The notes under the pieces: model-generated
Databases searched by the model: none
What the model saw: only the letters and a program-made list of their open reading frames with translations
What the model was told of the DNA's origin: nothing
Made by a program: the position numbers and the translations under genes
Shown here: positions 37,860 to 46,192 of the stretch, piece by piece
How positions within the stretch are numbered: the stretch's first letter is position 1
How the letters are laid out: each line of letters opens with the position of its first letter
NCBI GenBank assembly: GCA_016210055.1
Contig: JACQUZ010000086.1
Location: 1 to 46,228 of the forward strand
Reading direction: 5' to 3'
Length of the DNA stretch: 46,228 nt
Source of the DNA: Deltaproteobacteria bacterium
GTDB lineage: Bacteria > Myxococcota_A > Polyangia > Haliangiales > SHYZ01

Positions 37860-38494
37860 GAGCCCGTGCACAAAGCCCGCTCCTTCTCACGGTATTCGGG
37901 CTCGCCACCATCGGCAGCCTCGCGGCCTACCGTCTGTTCTGGCTAGAGCACGGCCTCGGACGTGTCCTCGGTCTCCTGTCCTTTGGCACCTACCTCGCCT
38001 GGCTCGGTTGGGAGTCCCAGATCTCGGTGCGGGAGCTCGGCAAAGATGAGGCCAGCCATGATCGAGGCACGATGGAGATGTGCGCGGCGGCCAAGCTGCT
38101 CACGTTGCTCAGCGCCTTCGCGGGTGGCGGCCAGATCCGCCCCTCGTTCACGATTGTTGGGCTCATCCTCATGCTTTCGGGGATCCTTCTTCGTGCTTCC
38201 TCGATCCGCCTGCTTGGCAACGCGTACAGCCACCGAATCCGCCAAGCCGACCCGCTCCACGACGACGGTCCCTACCGCCTGCTTCGCCACCCAGCCTATC
38301 TCGGTACCCTGGTGGCCCACGCGGGCTTTGTCCTCGTGTTCTTAAACGCCTATTCCCTGACCGCCCTCTTGCTCCTTTGGACACCGGCGGTCGTGATTCG
38401 AACTGTGGTGGAAGACCGCTTCCTTTTGGGAACGCCCGACTACCGGGCGTATGCGAGCCGGGTTCGCAGCCGATTGCTGCCCGGTATTTGGTGA
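37856..38494 (+). CDS. Isoprenylcysteine methyltransferase-like membrane protein (copy 1)
   Basis: A 212-residue membrane protein with about five hydrophobic segments. The start ATG at 37856 gives a 4-bp ATGA overlap and good spacing from GAGGAGA; an ATG at 37850 is possible. The C-terminal core has the ICMT/PEMT/NnrU-family motif 'YSHRIRQADPLHDDGPYRLLRHPAYLGTL' in pieces around residues 120-150, followed by a conserved Glu in 'VVEDRFL' and 'YRAYASRVRSRLLPGIW'. These enzymes use S-adenosylmethionine to methylate a lipid-linked carboxylate or amine at the membrane. Here the substrate is presumably the operon's lipid. The RxxxxRHPxYxG core and terminal Glu are intact, so it is probably active. 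Confidence 0.82.
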   Translation: MRARAQSPLLLTVFGLATIGSLAAYRLFWLEHGLGRVLGLLSFGTYLAWLGWESQISVRELGKDEASHDRGTMEMCAAAKLLTLLSAFAGGGQIRPSFTIVGLILMLSGILLRASSIRLLGNAYSHRIRQADPLHDDGPYRLLRHPAYLGTLVAHAGFVLVFLNAYSLTALLLLWTPAVVIRTVVEDRFLLGTPDYRAYASRVRSRLLPGIW

Positions 38495-38501
38495 GGCATC
38501 C

Positions 38502-39152
38502 ATGGCCGCTACTCTACACAAGCGATTACCTCTCGCCCTCTCGGTGCTTGGCCTTGTCCTGTTTGCCAGCGGGGCTGTCATTCAGCTGCCGCGCTTGCAA
38601 GGCCAAGCGCGCCTGCTTGCTGGGTTCTTTATCGGCCTCTACGTGCTTTGGCTTGCCGTCGAGGCCCGGATCGCCGCGGGCGAAGGGAAGCGGGAGGAGA
38701 CCGCCGACGACCGCGGCACCCTCGAGCTGTACGCCCTGGCACGGGTTCTCACCGGCGCCAGCGCGTTGTTCCTGTCCGCGCCCTCGTTACCAAGCCTGGC
38801 CTACGGGCTCGCGTGTACGGCGCTCTTCGTCGGGGGCATCGCCTTTCGGCTCCACGCCATCCGCGCCCTCGGCAAGTTTTACTCACACCGAGTCCGCAAG
38901 ACCGAAGGGCACCGGATCATTGACACGGGGCCGTACCGCTTTCTCCGTCACCCCGCGTACACCGGCATGCTCATCGCCCACCTGGGCTTCGTGCTGTTTT
39001 TCTTCCACTGGGCGAGCATGCTCCTGCTCTTGGGCCTGTTCTTGCCCGCGGTCCTCCTGCGGATCCGCGTTGAGGAGCGCATGCTGTTCTTAATTGACGG
39101 GTACGCGGAATACAGCTACGGGCGCAAGCGCCTAATCCCGGGGATATGGTGA
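38502..39152 (+). CDS. Isoprenylcysteine methyltransferase-like membrane protein (copy 2)
   Basis: A 216-residue paralogue of the preceding gene with the same layout: four or five membrane helices, 'YSHRVRKTEGHRIIDTGPYR', then 'RHPAYTGMLIAHLGFVLFF', 'RVEERMLF' and the same 'PGIW' ending. The ATG at 38502 is 7 bp after the first copy's stop. The two copies are clearly tandem duplicates, but their N-terminal halves have diverged, which suggests two methylation steps or different substrates rather than simple dosage. The stop overlaps the next gene by 7 bp. Confidence 0.82.
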   Translation: MAATLHKRLPLALSVLGLVLFASGAVIQLPRLQGQARLLAGFFIGLYVLWLAVEARIAAGEGKREETADDRGTLELYALARVLTGASALFLSAPSLPSLAYGLACTALFVGGIAFRLHAIRALGKFYSHRVRKTEGHRIIDTGPYRFLRHPAYTGMLIAHLGFVLFFFHWASMLLLLGLFLPAVLLRIRVEERMLFLIDGYAEYSYGRKRLIPGIW

Positions 39153-40132
39153 CGCCGCTTCGCATCGTCCTTCTCGGAGCCACCGGCTTCGTCGGCTCCG
39201 CGATCTTGCGCCGCCTGCGCCAGCGCCAAGAGCGCTGGGGTACGAGCAGCGTTGAGATCCGCGCCCTCGTCCGCCATGATCCGCAGCGGCTCGCGGCCCC
39301 TGGCATAACCGCGGTCCACGGCGAGCTCCCGACGATCCCGACGTCCCTGTTCTTCGAGGACCCGCACGTCGTCGTCCACTTCGCCATGAAGCAGATCGAT
39401 GCGGATGGCAGCGGTTTTCACGCCGTCAACGTCCAGGGAGCAGAGCGCCTCGCCGAATCTCTGCCGCCGTCCTGCCGCGGGGTCGTCCATGGCAGCTCCG
39501 TATCGGTCTACGGACAAGGCGCGCAGGAGGGGCTCTCCGAGGACGCTCCACTTGGGCCCGAGACCGCCCTTGCCGACTCACGCCTGCGCGCCGAGACCTG
39601 CTTGCGCCTTGCCGCGCTCCAACGGGGCATTGGAGCCCGTATCTTTCGACCGCGCTTCATCCTCGGGCAAGGGGACCGATTCACGCTCCCCGGGCTCGTC
39701 GCGCTGACCCGTCGTCGGATTCGCATCGGCTCGGGCCAGCAGGCCTTCACGGTCATCGACGTCGACGACTATGCCGAGCTCGTCGTGCGAGCGTGCGAGC
39801 GATTGGCCTCAGGCAAAGACGGCGTGAGCGTGCTCCACGCGGGCTACGAGCGGCCTCTCGGTTTTGATGAAATCACCGGCATGCTCAGGCAGAGGCTAGC
39901 TCTACCTCCGCCCCGACTGCGGATCCCCGCTAACCCATCGTTCTTCCGCGTCCTCCGCTGGCTGCCGGGCAGCATGGCAGAGGGCCTAGCTACACGGCTG
40001 GAGCTCGTCGGCCTGCCCCACTACTTCGACGTCAGCAGGCTCAAGAACGAACTCGCGCCCGACTTGGCCACGCGGGATCCCGCGGCGGTCCTTTCGCGGG
40101 CGATCGACCACCTCCGACCCCAACGGGACTAG
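39146..40132 (+). CDS. Extended-SDR/NAD-dependent epimerase-like protein, atypical active site
   Basis: A 328-residue Rossmann protein with the NAD(P)-binding motif GATGFVGS (about 10-17), an 'HFAMKQ' strand end and 'NVQGAERLAE' helix typical of extended SDRs. The Ser region is 'VVHGSSVSVYG', but the expected Tyr-x3-Lys is not seen: at the equivalent 'SKLRAE' position the sequence is 'LADSRLRAE', with Arg in place of Lys and no Tyr four before it. It may therefore bind cofactor without classic oxidoreduction, or act by another residue. Alternative start GTG at 39149. It probably modifies a sugar, sterol-like or acyl intermediate of the operon, which is inference. Confidence 0.75.
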   Translation: MVTPLRIVLLGATGFVGSAILRRLRQRQERWGTSSVEIRALVRHDPQRLAAPGITAVHGELPTIPTSLFFEDPHVVVHFAMKQIDADGSGFHAVNVQGAERLAESLPPSCRGVVHGSSVSVYGQGAQEGLSEDAPLGPETALADSRLRAETCLRLAALQRGIGARIFRPRFILGQGDRFTLPGLVALTRRRIRIGSGQQAFTVIDVDDYAELVVRACERLASGKDGVSVLHAGYERPLGFDEITGMLRQRLALPPPRLRIPANPSFFRVLRWLPGSMAEGLATRLELVGLPHYFDVSRLKNELAPDLATRDPAAVLSRAIDHLRPQRD

Positions 40133-40134
40133 GC

Positions 40135-42849
40135 ATGAAAGCAATCATTACCTATCAAGAACGAAGTGACGAGGCGGCTGTTGGCGGCAAGTTCGCACGC
40201 CAGGCGGTGATGGCAAAACAGGGTCTGAACGTGCCGCCCTTCTTCTGCCTGACCGCGGCGTTCTTTCGAAAGGTGTACGCGCCGCTTTCGGATCGCGTCC
40301 GAGCTCGCCTGGCCAGCGTCGATTTTACCGACTCCAGGAGCGTCCAGGCGGCCGCCTCCGAGATCCAGGGCTGGCTCGCGAATCTCCCGGTTCCACCCTC
40401 CCTGGAGGCCCAGGTCAATCGCCACTTCGATCGTCTCTTCAAGCCCGGAGACCTCGTGGCGGTCCGTGCCTCGGCGGTCGGGAACAGCGCTGAGGAGAGC
40501 GAGGATTCGGCGGAGAACCCCTTTGCCGGCATGAGCGAGAGCTTCCTGTACGTGCGGCGAGACCAGCTCCTCGATCGCATCCGCGGAGCATGGGCCTCGG
40601 GTTTCAGCGCGAAGTTCTTGGCCTATCGCCATGCCCTCGGCCTCGACTTGGTGGGCTTCGCCGTGGCCGTCGGCGTGCAGAAAATGATCTTCGGCGAGCG
40701 ATCCTTCGTCCTCTTCACGTGCGAACCCAAGACCGCCGCGCGCGACGCCGTGCTCGCATGTGGCCACGGCATCGGTGAAGGAGTCGTCCAGGAGAAGGTG
40801 GCGGTGGATCATTTCTTCGTCAGCTTCCAGACCGGTGCAATCAAGAGGGAGATCGCTCACAAGGCCGAGCACCTCACCTTTGACGCGAAAGCGGGCTCGG
40901 GCCTCACCCCCAAGCCAGTTCCCGAGGAGCTCCGGGACAGGTCCTGTCTCACCGACGACGAGATACGTGCGATCGTCGCCCTTGGCCGCAAGGTCGAGAA
41001 GATCTTCGGCGGCCCGCAGGATATCGAGGGGACATTAACAGCCGACGGGTCCGTCCATCTTCTCCAGTCCCGGCCGGTGTCCCTCGACTACCGACGCCAG
41101 CGTGTTTGGACCAATGCGAACGTGACCGAGAGCTTCCCCGGGGTCACCACGGCCCTCACTTTTTCCTTCTCGCGCTTCTTCTATCGCGAGATCTTCGCAG
41201 ACTGCTACAGGCGCCTCGGCATCTCCGAGCCAACGCTCCGCCAGAACTTCCCGTCGCTGGACAAGATGATCGGTTTTCTCGGTGGCCGGGTGTACTACTG
41301 CCTGACCTCGTTCTATCACCTGCACAGCCAGAGCCCCTTGTTCCCCCTATTTCGGGGTCACTGGGAGCGCATGATGGGCTTTGGCTCGTCGTACCAGGCG
41401 ACCGCGCCGACGATGCTCGGTCGTCTCCGTGAACGCGCCGTGAAAGGGGCCGCCACGGCGGCAGCGACAGCGAACTTCTGCGCCAACTTCGCTACCCACG
41501 AGCGCCAGGTGCACGCCTTCCACTCCTGGTGGGAGGCCCTAGCCTCGCAATTCCGGGGCAAGAGCTTCGAGGGAGAAGATCCCATTGTCCTGATCGGCGA
41601 GTTCCACCGCGTCTGGGGAGAGGTCGGCTCGCACTGGGGCGTGACGCTGCTCAACGACACCTACTTGCCGCTCTTGTACGGCGCGGTCGAGCACCTCTTC
41701 TCACGATGGGGGCTCTCGCAAGACGAATCGCTTCTAAGCGATCTTCTCTGCGGAGACGAAAGCCTGCTGAGCACGGAAATCGTTCTGTCAGCCGTCGATC
41801 TGGCCGAGAAGGCCCGACACGACCCAAGCCTCATGCTTGCCCTCGGCAAGCGGAGGCCAGAGGACCTATGGGACGAGCTCGCCAACGCGAGCGCCGAGTC
41901 GAGCTTCGCCCGGGCGCTCAAGGACCACCTGCATCGATTCGGCGACCGCGGGCTGCAGGAGCTCAAGATGGAGCAGCCGAACCTCCGCCACACCCCTTGG
42001 CGGCTCCTCGAGATGGTCGCGGCCTACGCCCGCAGCGACGCAACGGTGGCCTCTCTGCGCGCCAAGGAGGCGGCCATCCGCGCCGCAGCCGAGGAGCGAC
42101 TCACCCGTGCTCTCCGCAGCTATCCGGCACGGCGCGCGTTCTTGCGGGCTCTCCTCGCAACGCTACGTCGCCTGATACGCAACCGAGAGAACTCGCGCTA
42201 TTGCCGAAGCGAGCTCTTCGGCTTCTCGAAGAACGTCTTCCGCGCCCTGGGCGCCAAGCTCGCTGCCGCGTCGGTCCTTCGCCAAGCGGACGACGTCTAC
42301 CACCTGACAATGGAAGAGATCTTCGGCTACTTTGACGGCACGGGTGTGACCGAGAACCTCCAGGTTCTTGCCGACACCCGGCGCCGGGAGTTCGACGAGA
42401 ACCTCCAGAGGGAGACCGCAACTCTCATCACGACCTTGGGGCCGGTGCGCTCAAACCCGCTTTTCGAGTCCGCCTCCGAAGGCATGGACGGCCAGCTTAG
42501 GGGCCTGGGATCCAGCGCCGGCCGGGTGCGGGGCACCGCAAGGGTCGTGCTCGACCCCAACAAGCCACTCGAGGTAGGGAAAGACATGATTCTGGTGGCG
42601 CGCGAGACGGACCCCGGCTGGCTGTTCTTGATGCTGTGCGCTCGCGGCCTCGTGGTGGAACGCGGCAGCATGCTCTCGCACACGGCCATCACCGGGCGCA
42701 AGTTCGGGATCCCCACGGTGGTCGGCGTCGCCGACGCGACGCGCCGCATTCCCGACGGAGCGCCCATCGAAATCGACGGGGCCACCGGGCTTGTGACCCT
42801 CCTTACCGACGGAGACCAGCCGCCAATGGCCACGCCGGGGGCATGTTGA
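40135..42849 (+). CDS. PEP-synthase-like dikinase, rifampicin-phosphotransferase architecture
   Basis: A 904-residue enzyme. The N-terminal PPDK/PPS ATP-grasp region (about 1-325) starts with a Gly-Gly-Lys motif (GGKFARQAV), continues with VAVRASAVGNSAEE near 105 and 'VAVGVQKMIFGERSFVLF' near 180, and ends 'LLQSRPVSLDY'. A helical middle domain (about 330-780) has no obvious relative. A C-terminal swivelling domain carries the phospho-carrier His849 in GSMLSHTAITGRKFGIP. The PEP-binding TIM barrel of true PEP synthase is absent. This ATP-grasp/variable/His order is that of rifampicin phosphotransferase, which splits ATP and phosphorylates a small-molecule hydroxyl. Here the target is probably an operon intermediate. 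Confidence 0.85.
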   Translation: MKAIITYQERSDEAAVGGKFARQAVMAKQGLNVPPFFCLTAAFFRKVYAPLSDRVRARLASVDFTDSRSVQAAASEIQGWLANLPVPPSLEAQVNRHFDRLFKPGDLVAVRASAVGNSAEESEDSAENPFAGMSESFLYVRRDQLLDRIRGAWASGFSAKFLAYRHALGLDLVGFAVAVGVQKMIFGERSFVLFTCEPKTAARDAVLACGHGIGEGVVQEKVAVDHFFVSFQTGAIKREIAHKAEHLTFDAKAGSGLTPKPVPEELRDRSCLTDDEIRAIVALGRKVEKIFGGPQDIEGTLTADGSVHLLQSRPVSLDYRRQRVWTNANVTESFPGVTTALTFSFSRFFYREIFADCYRRLGISEPTLRQNFPSLDKMIGFLGGRVYYCLTSFYHLHSQSPLFPLFRGHWERMMGFGSSYQATAPTMLGRLRERAVKGAATAAATANFCANFATHERQVHAFHSWWEALASQFRGKSFEGEDPIVLIGEFHRVWGEVGSHWGVTLLNDTYLPLLYGAVEHLFSRWGLSQDESLLSDLLCGDESLLSTEIVLSAVDLAEKARHDPSLMLALGKRRPEDLWDELANASAESSFARALKDHLHRFGDRGLQELKMEQPNLRHTPWRLLEMVAAYARSDATVASLRAKEAAIRAAAEERLTRALRSYPARRAFLRALLATLRRLIRNRENSRYCRSELFGFSKNVFRALGAKLAAASVLRQADDVYHLTMEEIFGYFDGTGVTENLQVLADTRRREFDENLQRETATLITTLGPVRSNPLFESASEGMDGQLRGLGSSAGRVRGTARVVLDPNKPLEVGKDMILVARETDPGWLFLMLCARGLVVERGSMLSHTAITGRKFGIPTVVGVADATRRIPDGAPIEIDGATGLVTLLTDGDQPPMATPGAC

Positions 42850-42850
42850 G

Positions 42851-43786
42851 ATGGCCGGGTTATCCAAGCGGCTCTGGGCGTTCTCTTCCCGCGTGCATGC
42901 GCCCGGGCTGCACATCGCCTACGCGGCCTTCTGGTTCCTGGCCCTGGACGGTGCTCTCGTCGTGTCCTCGGGCAAGGCCCATTGGCATCTGGGCCTCGAC
43001 TCCGCCCTCGCCATCTTGTCGCTCTTCCTCCTGCTGTTCTTCCTGCGCGTCCTCGACGAGATCAAGGACATCGATTACGACCGACTTCACAACCCGGATC
43101 GCCCCCTCGTCTCTGGCCTGGTTAGCCAGCGTGACCTCGTCCTGTTCCTCGTCGGAACCGCGGGCGTGGTTGCCCTGCTGCACCTGGGGCTTTCCCGTCG
43201 CCTCTTCACGATTGCGGTTGTGGACATGGTCTATGGCGTGGCCCTCATGTTCCTCGAACGCCTCTCACCTCGCGTGCGGAATGGCATGGGCTGGAACCTC
43301 CTCGTGACGTACCCGGTAAACATCCTTCTCAGCGTCTACACGTATGTCTTCTTCGCCGAGCGTCATGGCGCCGAGCCCGAAACCGGCATGCTTCTAGTGG
43401 GGGCGCTTGCGTTGGCCTTTCTCCACTATGAGATCGGTCGCAAGACGCGGTGGCCGGGACATGGCCCTGCGGGCGAGCGCCTCTATTCCCAGTTCCTGGG
43501 GCCAAGAGGCGCGGCTGCGCTGGCCACGACGTGCGCCGCCCTTGCCACTGCGATTGTTCTTTTCGTGATGGCGCCCTGGCAAAAGGAAGGCGCCGTGGCG
43601 GCCTTCGCCTGGTGGCAGATCGCGCCCCTCGTGCCGGCTGTCGCAGGTGCGGTTCTGTTCCTCTTGGCAAGAAACGGGCCCCACGCCGGACGGAAGGTAA
43701 TGAAGCCGCTTGCCTTGGCCTACTTGTTCCTCTTCTACGCTTCGCTCATCGGCCTGGCCTGCATCGCAAGGCCGCCGTGGAACTGA
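42851..43786 (+). CDS. UbiA-family membrane transferase
   Basis: A 311-residue integral membrane protein with about eight helices. The family Asp-rich motif is seen as 'RVLDEIKDIDYDRLHNPDRPL' in pieces near residues 67-87, followed by 'GLVSQRDL'. A second polar motif ('YEIGRKTRWPGHGPAGERLYSQFLG' region) lies near 195-218. UbiA enzymes transfer prenyl or similar lipid-linked groups from a diphosphate or phosphorylated donor to an acceptor within the membrane. The gene begins one base after the dikinase stop, so a phosphorylated product made by that enzyme may feed it; that link is inference. Substrate unknown. Confidence 0.82.
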   Translation: MAGLSKRLWAFSSRVHAPGLHIAYAAFWFLALDGALVVSSGKAHWHLGLDSALAILSLFLLLFFLRVLDEIKDIDYDRLHNPDRPLVSGLVSQRDLVLFLVGTAGVVALLHLGLSRRLFTIAVVDMVYGVALMFLERLSPRVRNGMGWNLLVTYPVNILLSVYTYVFFAERHGAEPETGMLLVGALALAFLHYEIGRKTRWPGHGPAGERLYSQFLGPRGAAALATTCAALATAIVLFVMAPWQKEGAVAAFAWWQIAPLVPAVAGAVLFLLARNGPHAGRKVMKPLALAYLFLFYASLIGLACIARPPWN

Positions 43787-43800
43787 AAGGAAAGCCCAAC

Positions 43801-44574
43801 ATGTCGCGAGCGATATTGCCACTCCTCCTCTCGCACTTCGTGCTCCTTGCAAGCCCTGCCCTTGCAGCTCCGCCGGCCCCGGAGGAGATCGTGCGCCGCA
43901 TGACCGAGCGAACGGCACTGGGTTTCGACTCGGGCACGGCCCGGATCAACATGGTCCTTACGGCGGAGGGAAGCGAGCCGACTCGGCGACGCCTCGTGAC
44001 CAAGTCCACAACTGACAAGGACCTAAAGCGGTACCGCGTCCGTTTTCAGTCCCCAGCGGATGTCGAAGGGACGACCCTCCTCTTTCGCGAAAATCCCGGC
44101 GACCAAAACGACGACATGTATCTCTACCTTCCGGCCTTCAAGCGAACGCGTCGCATCGCTGGCTCGCAGAAGACCGGCGCCTTCATGGGCAGTGACTTCA
44201 CCTATGCCGACATGGAGAACCGAGACGTCAAGTCGGCCACATACCGCTCCCTGCCCGATGTTGTTATCGACGGCGTCGAATGCTACCACCTGATTGCGGT
44301 CCCGCGCTCCGACGAGCTCTACAGCAAGCTCGAGCTCTGGGTGCGCAAGGACAGCTTCTTGGCCCAACAGATCAAGTTCTTCGACAAGAAGGGGGATTTC
44401 CTCAAGGCGTATCGCCTGATTGAAGCCAAGCGGATGGACGGCCGGTGGGTGGCCGCCCGGTCACAGATGTGGACAAAGCGGACCTCGCATTCGACGGTCC
44501 TCGAGGTCGAAGCCCTCGACACGCGTGTCGCCGTATCCCCGACGGAGTTCTCGCCGGAGAGCCTCTCCGAGTGA
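43801..44574 (+). CDS. Outer-membrane lipoprotein-sorting protein (TP0789/LolA-like)
   Basis: A 257-residue periplasmic protein. ATG 43801 is preceded by AAAGGA and followed by a signal peptide ending 'SPALAAP' (about residue 23). The rest is a beta-rich LolA/LppX-like fold with the family signature 'DDMYLYLPAFKRTRRI' and 'GAFMGSDFTYADME' (about 100-140). These proteins accompany RND/MMPL exporters and bind lipids in a hydrophobic cavity. It would carry the lipid from the RND pump across the periplasm. Confidence 0.87.
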   Translation: MSRAILPLLLSHFVLLASPALAAPPAPEEIVRRMTERTALGFDSGTARINMVLTAEGSEPTRRRLVTKSTTDKDLKRYRVRFQSPADVEGTTLLFRENPGDQNDDMYLYLPAFKRTRRIAGSQKTGAFMGSDFTYADMENRDVKSATYRSLPDVVIDGVECYHLIAVPRSDELYSKLELWVRKDSFLAQQIKFFDKKGDFLKAYRLIEAKRMDGRWVAARSQMWTKRTSHSTVLEVEALDTRVAVSPTEFSPESLSE

Positions 44575-44611
44575 GGATGGAGTCACGGGTGCGCTAGAGG
44601 ACGGGAGAACG

Positions 44612-46192
44612 ATGCTCGCGCGGTCATGGAACCATAAGACGTCTTGTACGCTCGTGCTCCTTGCGCTCGCTTCATTATCGACGACGGCGGAAGCAAGGGG
44701 CCGAAGGAAACCCAAGCGCACCCGTTCCACTGAAAAGGTCAGCGCGGCCGGACCTTCTGTCCCGTCCACAGTCCCGGATGGCAATTCATCGACCTCGACC
44801 TCTCCAACCCAAGAGGCAGGCCCGGACCCGGTCCTAGCTGCCGAGTCGCCTGCGCCCGCCTGGACCGCACCCGATCCCGATCTCGCCGACATGCCTCCGC
44901 CGCCGGCTCCCGTTGCTCCATCGAGCGGTCCAGGCGAAAACCTCGCGACCGCATCAGCGGGCCTTCGCGCCTCGGGACGCTGGCGAAGCGACCTCCAGGT
45001 CGACGTGCAACACGACCGGGAGGACGAGGACGTCTACGAGCTACACAGCCGCCTTGACCTGGAGCTCGCGAGCCCGCTCTCCGCGGCCCTCTCGCTCGTT
45101 GCCGGTGGACGGCTGCGTTACGACGTGCGCGGGACGCAAGAGCGCTACTCGGCCGAGGTCGAGGCTCGCGACCTGTATCTCCATTATCGGCGTGGCCGCG
45201 TGTCCGCTCGCGTCGGGCAACAGGTCATTCGATGGGGATCGACCGATTCGTATAGCCCCAACGATGTCGTCAATCCGGTGGACTATCGAGAAGGCCTTCC
45301 CCCTTCCTTCGAGACACCCCTCCTACCGGTCCCGGCCCTGCAGGTACAGGCCAGCGCTGGTCCCCTGGGTCTCGAGGGCGTTTACGTACCGTTCTTCGTG
45401 CCCCACCGGTTCGCCCTGATGGGTACCGACTGGGGGTTCGTCGGTAGCCAGGCCAGCATGCAACCGATATTCGCAGCCATGAGGAACCTCGTTTCCGAGG
45501 CGGCGGTCGAGGACCTCCAGCAAGTGCTCACCGCGACCGATCCGCCCGAGGAGTCCCCGCTCAACGGAAGCGCCGGCGGGCGCGTCATCTATCACCGACC
45601 CTCACTCGACTTGCACGCAAGCGCCTTACTTGGGTGGGACCGGGTACCGGATTTACGGTTCGATCTTGCGACAGGGCGCTTTTCGTCCCGCTACTTTCGC
45701 CAGCTCGTTCTTGGCATGGATGGCTCTCTGTCCATCGGCAAGTTCGTGGTCAAGGCTGACGCGGCCGTCTCGTCCAAGCAGACACTTTACACCGAGTCAC
45801 TCGTGGCCGTGCGTGTCCCGGCCGCGTCCTGGGCTACAGGCTTCGACTATGCCGCAAGCTCCCGTAGCCTCATCACCATCGAGCTTGGGGGCTTCCATGC
45901 CCTCAAGCCACCTCCGCCTGGGGACACTTATTACCTTCTCGACGAAACGACCTTCCAGGTCGCCGCCTACTACCGCCATGCGTGGAGGGACGACCGCATC
46001 TTCGTAGAGATAAGTGGTCGCTATGGCCTGACCCGTAGGGACTTGTTTCTTTCGTCGAGCGTCAGCTACCGACTTGCGCCGAACCACCGGGTGGCCGTCG
46101 GGACATGGTGGCTTGAAGGACCGAGCAATTCGCTGGGGGGGATCTTCGACGCCAACGACCTCGCCTACGGAAATTACACGTTATCGTTTTGA
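44612..46192 (+). CDS. Outer-membrane beta-barrel protein
   Basis: A 526-residue protein. ATG 44612 is chosen because a signal peptide ending near 'STTAEARG' follows. After a Pro/Ser-rich low-complexity spacer (about 32-105) the sequence alternates short beta-strands ('DLYLHYRRGRVSARVGQQVIRW'-like) to the end, finishing in '...NYTLSF' with the C-terminal Phe used by the BAM machinery. The motif 'RWGSTDSYSPNDVVNP' resembles DUF1302-type barrels found beside RND and LolA-like genes. It is the likely outer-membrane partner of the export route. The stop lies 36 bp before the window edge, and nothing further can be said about that edge. Confidence 0.8.
   Translation: MLARSWNHKTSCTLVLLALASLSTTAEARGRRKPKRTRSTEKVSAAGPSVPSTVPDGNSSTSTSPTQEAGPDPVLAAESPAPAWTAPDPDLADMPPPPAPVAPSSGPGENLATASAGLRASGRWRSDLQVDVQHDREDEDVYELHSRLDLELASPLSAALSLVAGGRLRYDVRGTQERYSAEVEARDLYLHYRRGRVSARVGQQVIRWGSTDSYSPNDVVNPVDYREGLPPSFETPLLPVPALQVQASAGPLGLEGVYVPFFVPHRFALMGTDWGFVGSQASMQPIFAAMRNLVSEAAVEDLQQVLTATDPPEESPLNGSAGGRVIYHRPSLDLHASALLGWDRVPDLRFDLATGRFSSRYFRQLVLGMDGSLSIGKFVVKADAAVSSKQTLYTESLVAVRVPAASWATGFDYAASSRSLITIELGGFHALKPPPPGDTYYLLDETTFQVAAYYRHAWRDDRIFVEISGRYGLTRRDLFLSSSVSYRLAPNHRVAVGTWWLEGPSNSLGGIFDANDLAYGNYTLSF

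Noticed and set aside
40135..42849. Annotation as central-metabolism PEP synthase or pyruvate phosphate dikinase
   Set aside because: The PEP/pyruvate-binding TIM barrel is missing and the domain order fits rifampicin phosphotransferase; the gene sits inside a biosynthetic operon.
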